From CAVYXF01 sp963772335 (GTDB lineage: Bacteria > Pseudomonadota > Alphaproteobacteria > Rhizobiales > Rhodomicrobiaceae): a stretch of DNA of 64,000 nucleotides. Below are positions 43,953 to 51,542 of this stretch, piece by piece. The notes under the pieces are model-generated. The model worked only from the letters and a program-made list of their open reading frames with translations. It was not told the DNA's origin and did no database searches. Within the stretch, counting starts at the first letter, position 1; each line of letters begins with the position of its first letter. The stretch is from assembly GCA_963772335.1 (NCBI GenBank), contig CAVYXF010000004.1:186001-250000 (forward strand), written 5' to 3'. The translations under genes and the position numbers were made by a program.

Positions 43953-46900
43953 TCGGCGGCCTCCATAAATGGTCCCGCCCCTGCCTCATGGCCGAGGAGC
44001 GCGCCGGACAGCTCGTCCGCCACCGCATTGCGCCGCGCGGTCCACATGCCGCGCGCCAAGGCGTCCTGCAGGCGACGGGCAATCGAGGCTGCCGCTGCCG
44101 GATTGCGGGCAGACATGGCGGCTAACACAGCCTCATCGGCGATGAGCGCTTCATGCACCGCTTCGAATAAATGCGCGGGGACAATCTCGGCCGTGGCGGC
44201 GAAGGCATAGAGCGCGTCCACGCTTTGGGCGATTTCGGCAACGCCCCGATGGCCATGCTTCAGCATCCCGGCAAGCCAGCGCGGATTGGTCAGGCGACCC
44301 CGCACCACACGCGCAACGCTTTCGGCCAGAGTGCGCGCCTTTGGCAACATTGGCTTGCTGGTGTCGAGATGATAGAGCGCAGGCGCGTTGCCGAGCAGAG
44401 CGGCGGCAGCGGCGAAGCCGCCAGCGAAATCGGCCACATCGTCGCCATCCAGGATGTCGCGCTCGGCACTGTCCTGCGGCTGCACCAGCGCGCTGCTCGC
44501 CACGATGCGGGCGCCGAAGCCCTCATGGGTAGCGCCTTCCAGTGCGCCAATTCCATAGCGGTGGGTGACGTTGGCGAGAGCGGCCTGCCCGAGCGCGGCG
44601 CGCGAGGTCCATGGCGCATCCAGTGCTGTAGAGGCAACGCCAGCGCCATAGCTTCCCGGCGCGCCGCCGAAGATACGGGCTAGATCGCCGCCGCCGCGCC
44701 TGGCCTCGGCCAGGGGGTTCTCGGCGGCCTCTTCGGACAGTGCTGCAACCCGTTGCACGGCAAGGTCGAACAGCGCGATCTGGCTCTCGAACAGATCACG
44801 GAACAGACCGGAGATGCGCAGCGTCACATCGATACGCGGCCGGCCCAGCTTGGCGAGCGGCAACACTTCGATGCCGCTGACGCGGTTCGCCATTGCGTCC
44901 CAGACCGGCACCGCACCGAGATACCAAAGCGCCTGAGCAAGGTCATCGCCGCCGGTGCGCAGGGAAGCCGACGCCCACATCGTCATGATGAGCGCGCGCG
45001 GATAGTCGCCGTGATCCTGCAGGTAGCGGCGGATCACCTCCTCGGCGGCGAGCCGGCCGATGGTCGCCGCCGTGCGGGTCGGGATGGCGCGCGGATCGAT
45101 CGAGGTGAGATTGCGCCCGGTCGGCAGCACGTCGAGCCGGCCGCGAGTTGGGGCGCCGGCGGGACCGGGCGCAATCCGGCGGCCATCGAGCGCGCGGATC
45201 AGCGCCTCGGCCTCGCGTTCAGCCGAGACGCCGAGCGCCTGGCGCGCCCATTTCCGCTCGATGTCGCTCAGGTCCGCAGGAGCGGCTTGTTCCATCGCGG
45301 CCGCATGCGCAGCCTGGTCCGAGGCATCGGGCGCGCGAGCGAAGACATGAAAGGAGTCGCGGATGCTGAGTTCCTTGATGTCGCAGAGACGGGCATCCAG
45401 TCGGACAATAGCGTCGCGGCCTTGCTCGTCTGGCGTCAGGCCGCATTCCGCCGCGAAGCCCGACGCATGAGCCGCGTCCATGATCGCCTGTTCCAGGGCG
45501 GCGGTGCGGCGCCGGTCGAGGCCGTCGGCGGCGGCATATTCTTCGAGAAGATTTTCCAGCTCGGCAAGCCGGCCATACAGCCCGGCCTGGCGCAAGGGCG
45601 GGGTGAGATGGCCGATCGTCACCGCGCCGATACGGCGCTTGGCTTGGACCGCCTCGCCGGGATTGTTGACGATAAAGGGATAGATCACCGGCATCGGGCC
45701 GAGCACCGCCTCCGGCCAGCAGCTCTCCGACAGCGCCATTGCCTTGCCGGGCAGCCATTCCAGTGTGCCATGAGTACCGAGATGAATCAGCACATCGGTC
45801 TTCTGGATGTGACGCAGCCAGGCGTAGAACGCGACATAGGCGTGGCGCGGCGGCGTGGTGACGTCGTGATAGCCGCTCTTGCGGTCGGTCTTGGCGCCGC
45901 GATCGGGCTGCAACGCGATCACCAGATTGCCTGCGCGAAGGATGCGAAATCGAAAGCCATAGCCTCTTGCGGCCGGATCACTTGCGGGATCGCCCCAGCT
46001 TGCCGCGATCTGGCGCTGGAGGGCGGCCGGCAAGGCGACAAGCGACTCCTGATAGCTGGCGAACGGGATGAGGAGATCGTCGCCGCCGGTGCCGTTGAGC
46101 AGGGCTTCCACATCCGCCGCGCTGACGCCGCTGACGTCGAACTCCTCGCGACGAAGCAGCTCGGCAATCCGCGCCGCGCTCTCCGCTGTATCAAGCCCGA
46201 CCGCATAGCCGGCCCGGCCTTCGCGGGCGGGGTAATCGGAGAGGATGAGCGCAATGCGGCGGTCATGGCGGGGCTGCTCGCTAAGGCGCGCCCAGGCGGC
46301 AGCGAGCTGTGCGACATAGGCAATGCGGCCACGATCTGGCGCGTGGTGCATCGACGCATGCTGCAACGCCGGATCGGGGGCGCTTTCCTCCTTGAAGGAG
46401 ATCGCGCGGCTGAGGATGCGTCCATCCAGCTCGGGCAGGACGACATTCATGGCCTGATCGGCGGCCGCCAGCCCGCGCTGCGAACCCGCCCAGGCCGAGC
46501 GCGGAGAGCCGGAGAGCACGAGCTGCAGCACCGGGACATCGGCGTGATCGAGAATACTGGTGCCGTCGTCGCGCAACGCCGAGAAGGCGGTGGCGTTGAG
46601 AATGATTTTCGGACAGTGGGCTGCGATCAGCCGCTCGAGATCGGCGGCGATAGCGGGATCTTTGAGGCTGGTCAGCGCCACGGCGATGGGCGCAAGCCCC
46701 TGCCGCGCCAGGGCGTCCATCACCGCCGAGATCGGGGCGGTGTCGCCGGCCATCAGCAGCGCACGATAGAAGATGACGAGGGCCACGGGCCGGTGATCGG
46801 CCCGGTCGGCTCCCTCTCCCATTGGGGACGTCCGTGCAAAAGCCCCCTCACCCGGCCGCCTTCGGCGTCCGCCCTCTCCCGCGAGGGGAGAGGGCTGCTC

Positions 46901-47587
46901 CGAGTGAAGGAAAGGCAGAGCTTCCCCACGAGCAGGGTGTAGCCCTCTCCCCTCGCGGGAGAGGGCGGCGAGGCGTAGCCGAGCCGGGTGAGGGGGCTTC
47001 TGAGCAACCGGTTCGTGCGCGAACGGCTCGCCAGTTATCCTGCCATCGGCAAGAAAGCCGACGATTGGGCCAAGCGCTTGCGGCTCCTCCCATGTCAGGG
47101 ACATGCCCTGGAGCGTCGCGAGATAGCGCAGCGCCTGATGCAGATTGGCGGGGCCGCCCTCGCGGAAATAGCGGTCCAGCCTGTCGAGCGCATCCGGTGC
47201 GACCGTTGAAAGTGCCGCAAGGCGCGGGTCGGGCCGATCGTCGCCCGGAAGGGCAGCGAGAAGAATGCCCTGCGCCTTCGCAACGGCTGCGATCCGCTCC
47301 AGGCCATAACGCCAATATTCGAGCCCGCCCAGGCAGCGCACCACCACCGCTTGGGCCTGTGCGACGACGCGATCGATATAGAGATCGACCGACAACGGAT
47401 GTTTGAGGCGCTTCAGGTCCGCGAGCCGCAGCGAGGGCAACTCCGGCCCGCCGTGCCACGCTACGGCGAGCGCCGACAGGTCGCTGTCGGAGAACGACAT
47501 GACCACGGTATCCGCGGGCGACTGCCCGAGGTCGACGGCGCTCTCCGCCTCCTCAAGGGTCGCGATCTGGGTCGCCAGAAGATGCAC
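43949..47587 (-). CDS. cobN: Cobaltochelatase subunit CobN with repeat insertion
   Basis: 1212 residues from a GTG at 47587 with AAGGAG 9 bases upstream; the frame continues upstream into cobW but that part is unrelated. It has VDLGQSPADTVVMSFSDSDL near the start, VALVIFYRALLMAGDTAPIS, DVLIHLGTHGTLEWLPGKAM (family signature) and IMTMWASASLRTGGDDLAQA. CobN is the large subunit of the ATP-dependent aerobic cobaltochelatase CobNST. The small AAA+ subunits CobS and CobT are not in the window. Between about residues 190 and 265 a Pro/Gly/Arg-rich stretch is translated from a large inverted repeat (46841-46998) without breaking the frame. Confidence 0.94.
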   Translation of the reverse strand: MHLLATQIATLEEAESAVDLGQSPADTVVMSFSDSDLSALAVAWHGGPELPSLRLADLKRLKHPLSVDLYIDRVVAQAQAVVVRCLGGLEYWRYGLERIAAVAKAQGILLAALPGDDRPDPRLAALSTVAPDALDRLDRYFREGGPANLHQALRYLATLQGMSLTWEEPQALGPIVGFLADGRITGEPFAHEPVAQKPPHPARLRLAALSREGRGLHPARGEALPFLHSEQPSPLAGEGGRRRRPGEGAFARTSPMGEGADRADHRPVALVIFYRALLMAGDTAPISAVMDALARQGLAPIAVALTSLKDPAIAADLERLIAAHCPKIILNATAFSALRDDGTSILDHADVPVLQLVLSGSPRSAWAGSQRGLAAADQAMNVVLPELDGRILSRAISFKEESAPDPALQHASMHHAPDRGRIAYVAQLAAAWARLSEQPRHDRRIALILSDYPAREGRAGYAVGLDTAESAARIAELLRREEFDVSGVSAADVEALLNGTGGDDLLIPFASYQESLVALPAALQRQIAASWGDPASDPAARGYGFRFRILRAGNLVIALQPDRGAKTDRKSGYHDVTTPPRHAYVAFYAWLRHIQKTDVLIHLGTHGTLEWLPGKAMALSESCWPEAVLGPMPVIYPFIVNNPGEAVQAKRRIGAVTIGHLTPPLRQAGLYGRLAELENLLEEYAAADGLDRRRTAALEQAIMDAAHASGFAAECGLTPDEQGRDAIVRLDARLCDIKELSIRDSFHVFARAPDASDQAAHAAAMEQAAPADLSDIERKWARQALGVSAEREAEALIRALDGRRIAPGPAGAPTRGRLDVLPTGRNLTSIDPRAIPTRTAATIGRLAAEEVIRRYLQDHGDYPRALIMTMWASASLRTGGDDLAQALWYLGAVPVWDAMANRVSGIEVLPLAKLGRPRIDVTLRISGLFRDLFESQIALFDLAVQRVAALSEEAAENPLAEARRGGGDLARIFGGAPGSYGAGVASTALDAPWTSRAALGQAALANVTHRYGIGALEGATHEGFGARIVASSALVQPQDSAERDILDGDDVADFAGGFAAAAALLGNAPALYHLDTSKPMLPKARTLAESVARVVRGRLTNPRWLAGMLKHGHRGVAEIAQSVDALYAFAATAEIVPAHLFEAVHEALIADEAVLAAMSARNPAAAASIARRLQDALARGMWTARRNAVADELSGALLGHEAGAGPFMEAAE
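46841..46998. repeat. Large inverted repeat inside cobN
   Basis: Nested perfect arms. The outer 16-base arms AGCCCCCTCACCCGGC (46841-46856) and GCCGGGTGAGGGGGCT (46983-46998) enclose inner 26-base arms (46870-46895 and 46942-46967). Each inner arm is itself palindromic around CCCGCGAGGGG, with CCCTCTCCC and GGAGAGGG ends. The central part is about 46 bases. A related half element (CCCTCTCCCATTGGGG) lies just before it at about 46812. All of it is read in the cobN frame. Confidence 0.88.
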
Positions 47588-47601
47588 CGCGCCCGTCTCC
47601 T

Positions 47602-48633
47602 TCAGCCAGCGATGATGCCGCGGATCGCCTCGGCGTCGATGCCCTTCTCGCCGATCACCACGATCCGGCCCTGCCGCTCCTCGCCGAAGCGCCACGGCCG
47701 GTCGAACTGGTGCTGAATGCGGCCCCCCACGCCTTGCACGAGCAGGCGCATCGGCTTGCCTTCGACGTCGACGAACCCTTTGACGCGCAGAATATCATGC
47801 GCCTCAGTCGCGCGGGTGAGGCGTTCCACGAGCTCCTGCGGCGCCGAAAGGCAGGGCACCTCGACGATGAAGCTGTCGAAATCATCGTGGTCGTGCGTGC
47901 CTTCCGCGTCATGATGGGAAGGGCGGCTTGCCAAGTCGCTCTCGGCCGCGGCGCCAAGGCCAAGCAGCACAGCCGGCGACACCCGCCCGCTCTCCGCCTC
48001 GACGATTTTCACCGCGCGGGGGACGACTTTGTTGATCTCGCCGGCAACGCTCGCCCGCTCGGTCTTCGACATCAGATCGGCCTTGTTGAGAACAATCAGA
48101 TCGGCGCAGAGCAGCTGGTCCTCGAACACCTCCTCCAGCGGGTTGTCGTGATCCACCGCGGCGTCCTCCTGCCGCTGGCGCGCGACCGCTTCCGGATCGT
48201 CGGCGAACCGCCCGGCAGCGACCGCCGCGCCGTCCACAACCGCGACGACACCGTCCACCGTCACCCGGGAGGCGATATCCGGCCAGTTGAAGGCTTGGAC
48301 CAACGGTTTCGGCAAAGCCAGGCCCGAGGTCTCGATGACAATGTGCTCCGGTGGCTCGGGCAACCCGAGCAGGCCGTTTAGCGTCGGCACGAAGTCGTCG
48401 GCGACGGTGCAGCAAAGGCAGCCGTTCGACAGCTCGACAATGCGCTCCTCCGGGCAGCTTTCGATGCCGCACCCTTTCAGGATTTCGCCGTCGATACCGA
48501 CATCGCCGAACTCGTTGACGATCACTGCGAGGCGCCGGCCGCCGGCATTCTCCAGCACATGGCGGACAAGGGTGGTCTTCCCCGCGCCGAGGAAGCCGGT
48601 CACAATCGTGCAGGGCACTTTGGCTAAGCTCAT
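47602..48633 (-). CDS. cobW: Cobalamin biosynthesis GTPase CobW
   Basis: 343 residues. Walker A is TGFLGAGKTTLVRH, the metal-binding CxCC motif is SNGCLCCTVADDF, Walker B and switch are in EFGDVGIDGEI and IVIETSGLALPKPLVQAF, and the G4 motif is LNKAD. A His/Asp-rich loop (HHDAEGTHDHDDFD) precedes the CobW C-terminal domain. COG0523 GTPases of this type act as metallochaperones; here it probably supplies cobalt to CobNST. The ATG at 48633 overlaps the stop of the DUF1636 gene, and cobN starts 14 bases after the cobW stop. Confidence 0.94.
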   Translation of the reverse strand: MSLAKVPCTIVTGFLGAGKTTLVRHVLENAGGRRLAVIVNEFGDVGIDGEILKGCGIESCPEERIVELSNGCLCCTVADDFVPTLNGLLGLPEPPEHIVIETSGLALPKPLVQAFNWPDIASRVTVDGVVAVVDGAAVAAGRFADDPEAVARQRQEDAAVDHDNPLEEVFEDQLLCADLIVLNKADLMSKTERASVAGEINKVVPRAVKIVEAESGRVSPAVLLGLGAAAESDLASRPSHHDAEGTHDHDDFDSFIVEVPCLSAPQELVERLTRATEAHDILRVKGFVDVEGKPMRLLVQGVGGRIQHQFDRPWRFGEERQGRIVVIGEKGIDAEAIRGIIAG

Positions 48634-49052
48634 AGGCTGGACTCCATGGAGGGCATGGTTGCAGGCGGCACGCGGGCGATCACGCCGGAGCGGAAGCATT
48701 GCGGGCGCTCCCGCCAGGCAACGATGCCGTTCTCCGAGGCGGCGTAGGCACGGGCCATTGTGGCGACATCCTCCATATGCGCGGCGAGATCGAGGTCGCC
48801 GATGAGATAGGTCCACTTGCCCTCGGCGATCAGCGCGACCGTGCATGGCCGTTTACAGACCGCAAGGCACTCGACCTCGCGCACGTCAACGGCATCATCC
48901 CCGGCCAGCCGGTCCCGCAGAGCCTTGGCGAAGGCCATGCCTGGCCGATTGGCGGGGCCGTCGCCGTCTTCAACGACGAGGCGGCAGGTCGTGCAGACGA
49001 ACACGACCGTCTTGCCCTGCCCCGCCGCCAGGGCGCTGTCGTTTCCGGCCAT
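48630..49052 (-). CDS. DUF1636 metal-binding protein
   Basis: 140 residues. Four Cys are arranged as in thioredoxin-like [2Fe-2S] ferredoxins: VFVCTTCR (C-x2-C) near residue 20 and ECLAVCKRPC later. The DUF1636 core reads KTVVFVCTTCRLVVEDGDGP and VALIAEGKWTYLIGDLDL. These proteins are repeatedly found beside cobW and cbtAB in alphaproteobacteria, suggesting a role in cobalt delivery or redox, not proven. It starts one base after the cbtA stop and ends overlapping cobW. Confidence 0.82.
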   Translation of the reverse strand: MAGNDSALAAGQGKTVVFVCTTCRLVVEDGDGPANRPGMAFAKALRDRLAGDDAVDVREVECLAVCKRPCTVALIAEGKWTYLIGDLDLAAHMEDVATMARAYAASENGIVAWRERPQCFRSGVIARVPPATMPSMESSL

Positions 49053-49784
49053 CTACGTCGCCACCGCCCGGCTTTCGCCGCGCTGCCAGAGCCAGCCGGC
49101 GATCCCGCCGACCAGCGTCCACAAGACCGCCTGGATCACCAGCGAGGTCGCGGTGAAGTGTCCGGCGATTTCCGCCGGCACCTCGCTTTTCAGCTCATGG
49201 GGATGGGGCGCGACGAGCAGGTGCGGTGCAACCAGCAGCACAATGCCAATGCCGACCTGCAGCGGATGGCTGGCGCGCCAGAGCATCCAAAGGCCTAGTG
49301 CCGTTCCGGCCGCCGTTCCGACCCACCAGAGCTGACGGCTGATGAGCTCGGCTGCACCGGCGCCAGGGAGTTCCGGCGGCAGGCCGAGCGCCGGAGCAAG
49401 GCCAGTTGCAATGAACGCGCCCATGGCCCAAGCCAGGCCGCTGCGCGCGGTCGGGGTGGCGCCGGACGCCAGCATCACCGCCAGGAGGATGAAGGCAAAG
49501 CCGACGCCAGCGGAGACGGTTGCGAGCGTGGTGAAGGCGGTACGCTCAAGACCATCCTCGGGCTGCCATTCCTCCTCCTCTCCCGCGGCATCGTGGCTGT
49601 GAGCCGGCGCTGCCGCATCATGACTATGGGCCGCGGCGCTGCCATGATCGTGGCCGGCCTCGGCCTTCTCATAGGTCTCTGCTTGAAGGATCAGCGGGGT
49701 GGTGGTGACGGTCTGCAGGGTAGCTACGATACCGCCAGCCAGCACGCCGGCCAGCAGGCCGGTCGCCAGAATACGCATCAGCAT
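49053..49784 (-). CDS. cbtA: Cobalt transporter subunit CbtA
   Basis: 243 residues with about five membrane helices. After the first helix comes a His/Asp-rich loop (GHDHGSAAAHSHDAAAPAHS), a likely cobalt-binding site outside the membrane. Further helices include VSAGVGFAFILLAVMLASG and a final segment ending AGWLWQRGES. CbtA proteins are secondary cobalt transporters found under cobalamin riboswitches. It follows cbtB with a 12-base gap and is part of the riboswitch-controlled operon. Confidence 0.9.
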   Translation of the reverse strand: MLMRILATGLLAGVLAGGIVATLQTVTTTPLILQAETYEKAEAGHDHGSAAAHSHDAAAPAHSHDAAGEEEEWQPEDGLERTAFTTLATVSAGVGFAFILLAVMLASGATPTARSGLAWAMGAFIATGLAPALGLPPELPGAGAAELISRQLWWVGTAAGTALGLWMLWRASHPLQVGIGIVLLVAPHLLVAPHPHELKSEVPAEIAGHFTATSLVIQAVLWTLVGGIAGWLWQRGESRAVAT

Positions 49785-49796
49785 GTGAAGCGTCCT

Positions 49797-49979
49797 TCAG
49801 TGGCAGGGGAAAGCAAGCGCGTGGCGCGAATCGTGGGCGGCGTTGTGCAGCATCATCGGATGGGCAAAGCCCACCAGGAAAACCAACGTCATCCCGAGGA
49901 CGAAAGCTACCATGCAGGCGGCGAAGCGTCCGGCGCTGAGCTGCGAGGTCTGCTCTACAGAAACGGCTTGATTAAGCAT
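49797..49979 (-). CDS. cbtB: Cobalt transporter subunit CbtB
   Basis: 60 residues from the ATG at 49979, with GAGGAGA 7 bases upstream. It has one membrane helix (FAACMVAFVLGMTLVFLVG) and the CbtB C-terminal signature HNAAHDSRHALAFPCH, whose His and Cys residues probably bind cobalt. It is the first gene of the riboswitch-controlled operon and the partner of CbtA. Confidence 0.92.
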   Translation of the reverse strand: MLNQAVSVEQTSQLSAGRFAACMVAFVLGMTLVFLVGFAHPMMLHNAAHDSRHALAFPCH

Positions 49980-50020
49980 GGGAAAATCTCCTCGCCCCAC
50001 CGGCGAAAGTCGAGTTCAAA

Positions 50021-50190
50021 AGGCAACGGCAGGTCTCCTGGCTCTCGGGTCCTCGCTGGCGACCACCTTCCCGGTTTCCCAGTGGTCTTTAGCCGTCAGC
50101 TCACCGATCACAGTTGCGGGGGCAGCCGCGGCTTCGAGGCGCGTTCCTCGACCCGCGTTCCCTTTCAATCCCTTGCGGGAACCGTCACAG
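50021..50190 (-). promoter_or_regulatory. Cobalamin (AdoCbl) riboswitch
   Basis: Read on the minus strand, the elements appear in canonical order. GGTTCCCGCAAGGG and GGGAACGCGGGT come first (about 50150-50185), then GCTGCCCCCGCAACTGT (about 50110-50126), CCACTGGGAAACCGGGAAGG (about 50063-50082), and the B12 box in AGCCAGGAGACCTGCC (about 50028-50043). The aptamer ends about 40 bases before the cbtB ATG. Bound cobalamin is expected to block translation or transcription of the cobalt-uptake and corrin-ring operon. Confidence 0.93.
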
Positions 50191-50267
50191 AATTGATAAG
50201 TGGCTGATGGCTCGCGCGTCAATGGAATTCGGATGTCATGCCCGATCCGCATAAACCCTATCTGACG

Positions 50268-50341
50268 CTAGTGTCCCGATTCGAAAGTTCGTCAGAGCCA
50301 GCCGCGCGTCCGAACGAACTTTTGAATCGGAAGGACACTAG
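50268..50341. repeat. Imperfect inverted repeat upstream of cobP
   Basis: Outer arms CTAGTGTCC / GGACACTAG and inner arms CGATTCGAAAGTTCGT / ACGAACTTTTGAATCG bracket a short GC-rich loop. It is a compact palindromic element of the REP type, lying 14 bases left of a second one. It occupies the space where cobP transcription signals would be expected. Confidence 0.75.
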
Positions 50342-50354
50342 CAAATCTAAGATT

Positions 50355-50432
50355 CGAGTGTGGCTTAAGGATCTGAAGTTCGCATGAGAGAGTGCTGCAA
50401 TGATGCTGCGAACTTCAGATCCGCCACACTCG
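50355..50432. repeat. Long inverted repeat covering the cobP start codon
   Basis: Outer 10-base arms CGAGTGTGGC / GCCACACTCG and inner 16-base perfect arms GGATCTGAAGTTCGCA / TGCGAACTTCAGATCC. The cobP ATG at 50384 lies at the edge of the left inner arm, so the first 16 codons of cobP as annotated are repeat sequence. In mRNA the start codon would be inside a strong hairpin. Confidence 0.8.
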
Positions 50433-50950
50433 TTCTCGGCGGCGCCCGCTCCGGCAAGAGCCGCTATGCCGAAAGGCTCGCGACCGCAATGCCGCGACCC
50501 TGGCTCTATATCGCGACGGCCGAGGCCCTGGATGACGAGATGCGGGCGCGCATCGCCGATCACCGGCAGCGGCGCGGCGAGGGGTGGGAGACGCTCGAGG
50601 TGCCTCTCGATCTGGCCGAGGCCGTCGCTCGCGCCGGCGGGCGCTACGGGGTAATACTGATCGACTGCCTGACACTGTGGCTCTCCAATCTGCTGCTCGC
50701 CGGACATGATCCGGTGGCCGAGCGGGGAAAGCTCATCCAGGCACTCAAGGAGGCCGAAAGCCCCGTGATCGCGGTTTCGAACGAGGTCGGCCTCGGCATC
50801 GTGCCGGAGAATGCGCTGGCCCGGCGCTTCCGCGACGAGCAGGGGCGGCTCAATATGGAGGTCGCGGCCGTGGCCGACCGTGTGGTTCTGATGGCGGCCG
50901 GCCTGCCGCTCAAGTTGAAGGAGCCGATGAATGACGACGCAAGCCGATGA
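50384..50950 (+). CDS. cobP: Adenosylcobinamide kinase / adenosylcobinamide-phosphate guanylyltransferase
   Basis: 188 residues. The P-loop ATLVLGGARSGKSRYAERL, the active-site His in ARIADHRQRRGEGWETLEV, VILIDCLTLWLSNLL and VIAVSNEVGLGIVPENALAR are all family blocks. CobP (CobU in enterics) phosphorylates adenosylcobinamide and attaches GMP. Conserved sequence starts at about residue 14; the preceding residues come from an inverted repeat, so the annotated start may be acquired. It overlaps cobO by 20 bases. Confidence 0.9.
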   Translation: MRECCNDAANFRSATLVLGGARSGKSRYAERLATAMPRPWLYIATAEALDDEMRARIADHRQRRGEGWETLEVPLDLAEAVARAGGRYGVILIDCLTLWLSNLLLAGHDPVAERGKLIQALKEAESPVIAVSNEVGLGIVPENALARRFRDEQGRLNMEVAAVADRVVLMAAGLPLKLKEPMNDDASR

Positions 50951-51542
50951 TGATGCTCGCTACAAGGCGAAGATGGCGCACCGCAAGTCGGTACAGGACG
51001 CGGAGGTCGCCTCGAAGACCGTCGAAAAGGGCCTGCTGATGGTCCACACCGGTAAGGGCAAGGGCAAATCGACGGCCGCCTGGGGACTGTTGTTGCGGGC
51101 GCTTGGGCGGGGCTGGCGCTGCGGTGTCGTGCAATTCGGCAAGGGCGCGTGGCAGACCGGCGAGCGCTTTGCCGCAGAGAAATTCGGCGATCAGCTCTCC
51201 TGGCATACGCTCGGCGAGGGCTTCACCTGGGAAACGCAGGACCGCGCTCGCGATGTGGAAGCGGCGGCGCGCGCCTGGGCCAAGGCCGAGGCGCTGATGG
51301 CCGATCCGTCGATCCGCCTCGTCATCCTTGACGAGCTGAATATCGCCTTGCGATATGACCACCTGGATTTGCAGAAGGTGCTGGCCAGCCTCGCCGGGCG
51401 GCGCCCGGATCTGCATGTCGTCGTCACCGGCCGCAACGCCAAGCAAGAGCTGATCGATGCCGCTGATCTCGTCACCGAGATGGTGCCGGTGAAGCATCAC
51501 TTCGCCGCCGGCGTAAAGGCGCAGGAAGGCATCGAGTTCTGA
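50931..51542 (+). CDS. cobO: Cob(I)yrinic acid a,c-diamide adenosyltransferase
   Basis: 203 residues of the CobA/CobO/BtuR family: GLLMVHTGKGKGKSTAAWGL (P-loop), VVQFGKGAWQTGER, WHTLGEGFTWETQDRARDVE, VILDELNIALRYDHL and VVTGRNAKQELIDAADLVTE. It transfers adenosyl from ATP to the reduced corrinoid cobalt. The start overlaps cobP and the stop shares a base with the cobQ start (TGATG), so cobP-cobO-cobQ is a coupled operon. Confidence 0.94.
   Translation: MTTQADDDARYKAKMAHRKSVQDAEVASKTVEKGLLMVHTGKGKGKSTAAWGLLLRALGRGWRCGVVQFGKGAWQTGERFAAEKFGDQLSWHTLGEGFTWETQDRARDVEAAARAWAKAEALMADPSIRLVILDELNIALRYDHLDLQKVLASLAGRRPDLHVVVTGRNAKQELIDAADLVTEMVPVKHHFAAGVKAQEGIEF

Noticed and set aside
44753..46942. 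Plus-strand open frame of 729 codons opposite cobN
   Set aside because: It mirrors the cobN coding strand, a typical high-GC antisense artefact, and has no ribosome-binding site or recognisable domain.
46805..47005. CRISPR-like array in cobN
   Set aside because: The repeats are inverted, not direct, and there are no evenly spaced unique spacers.
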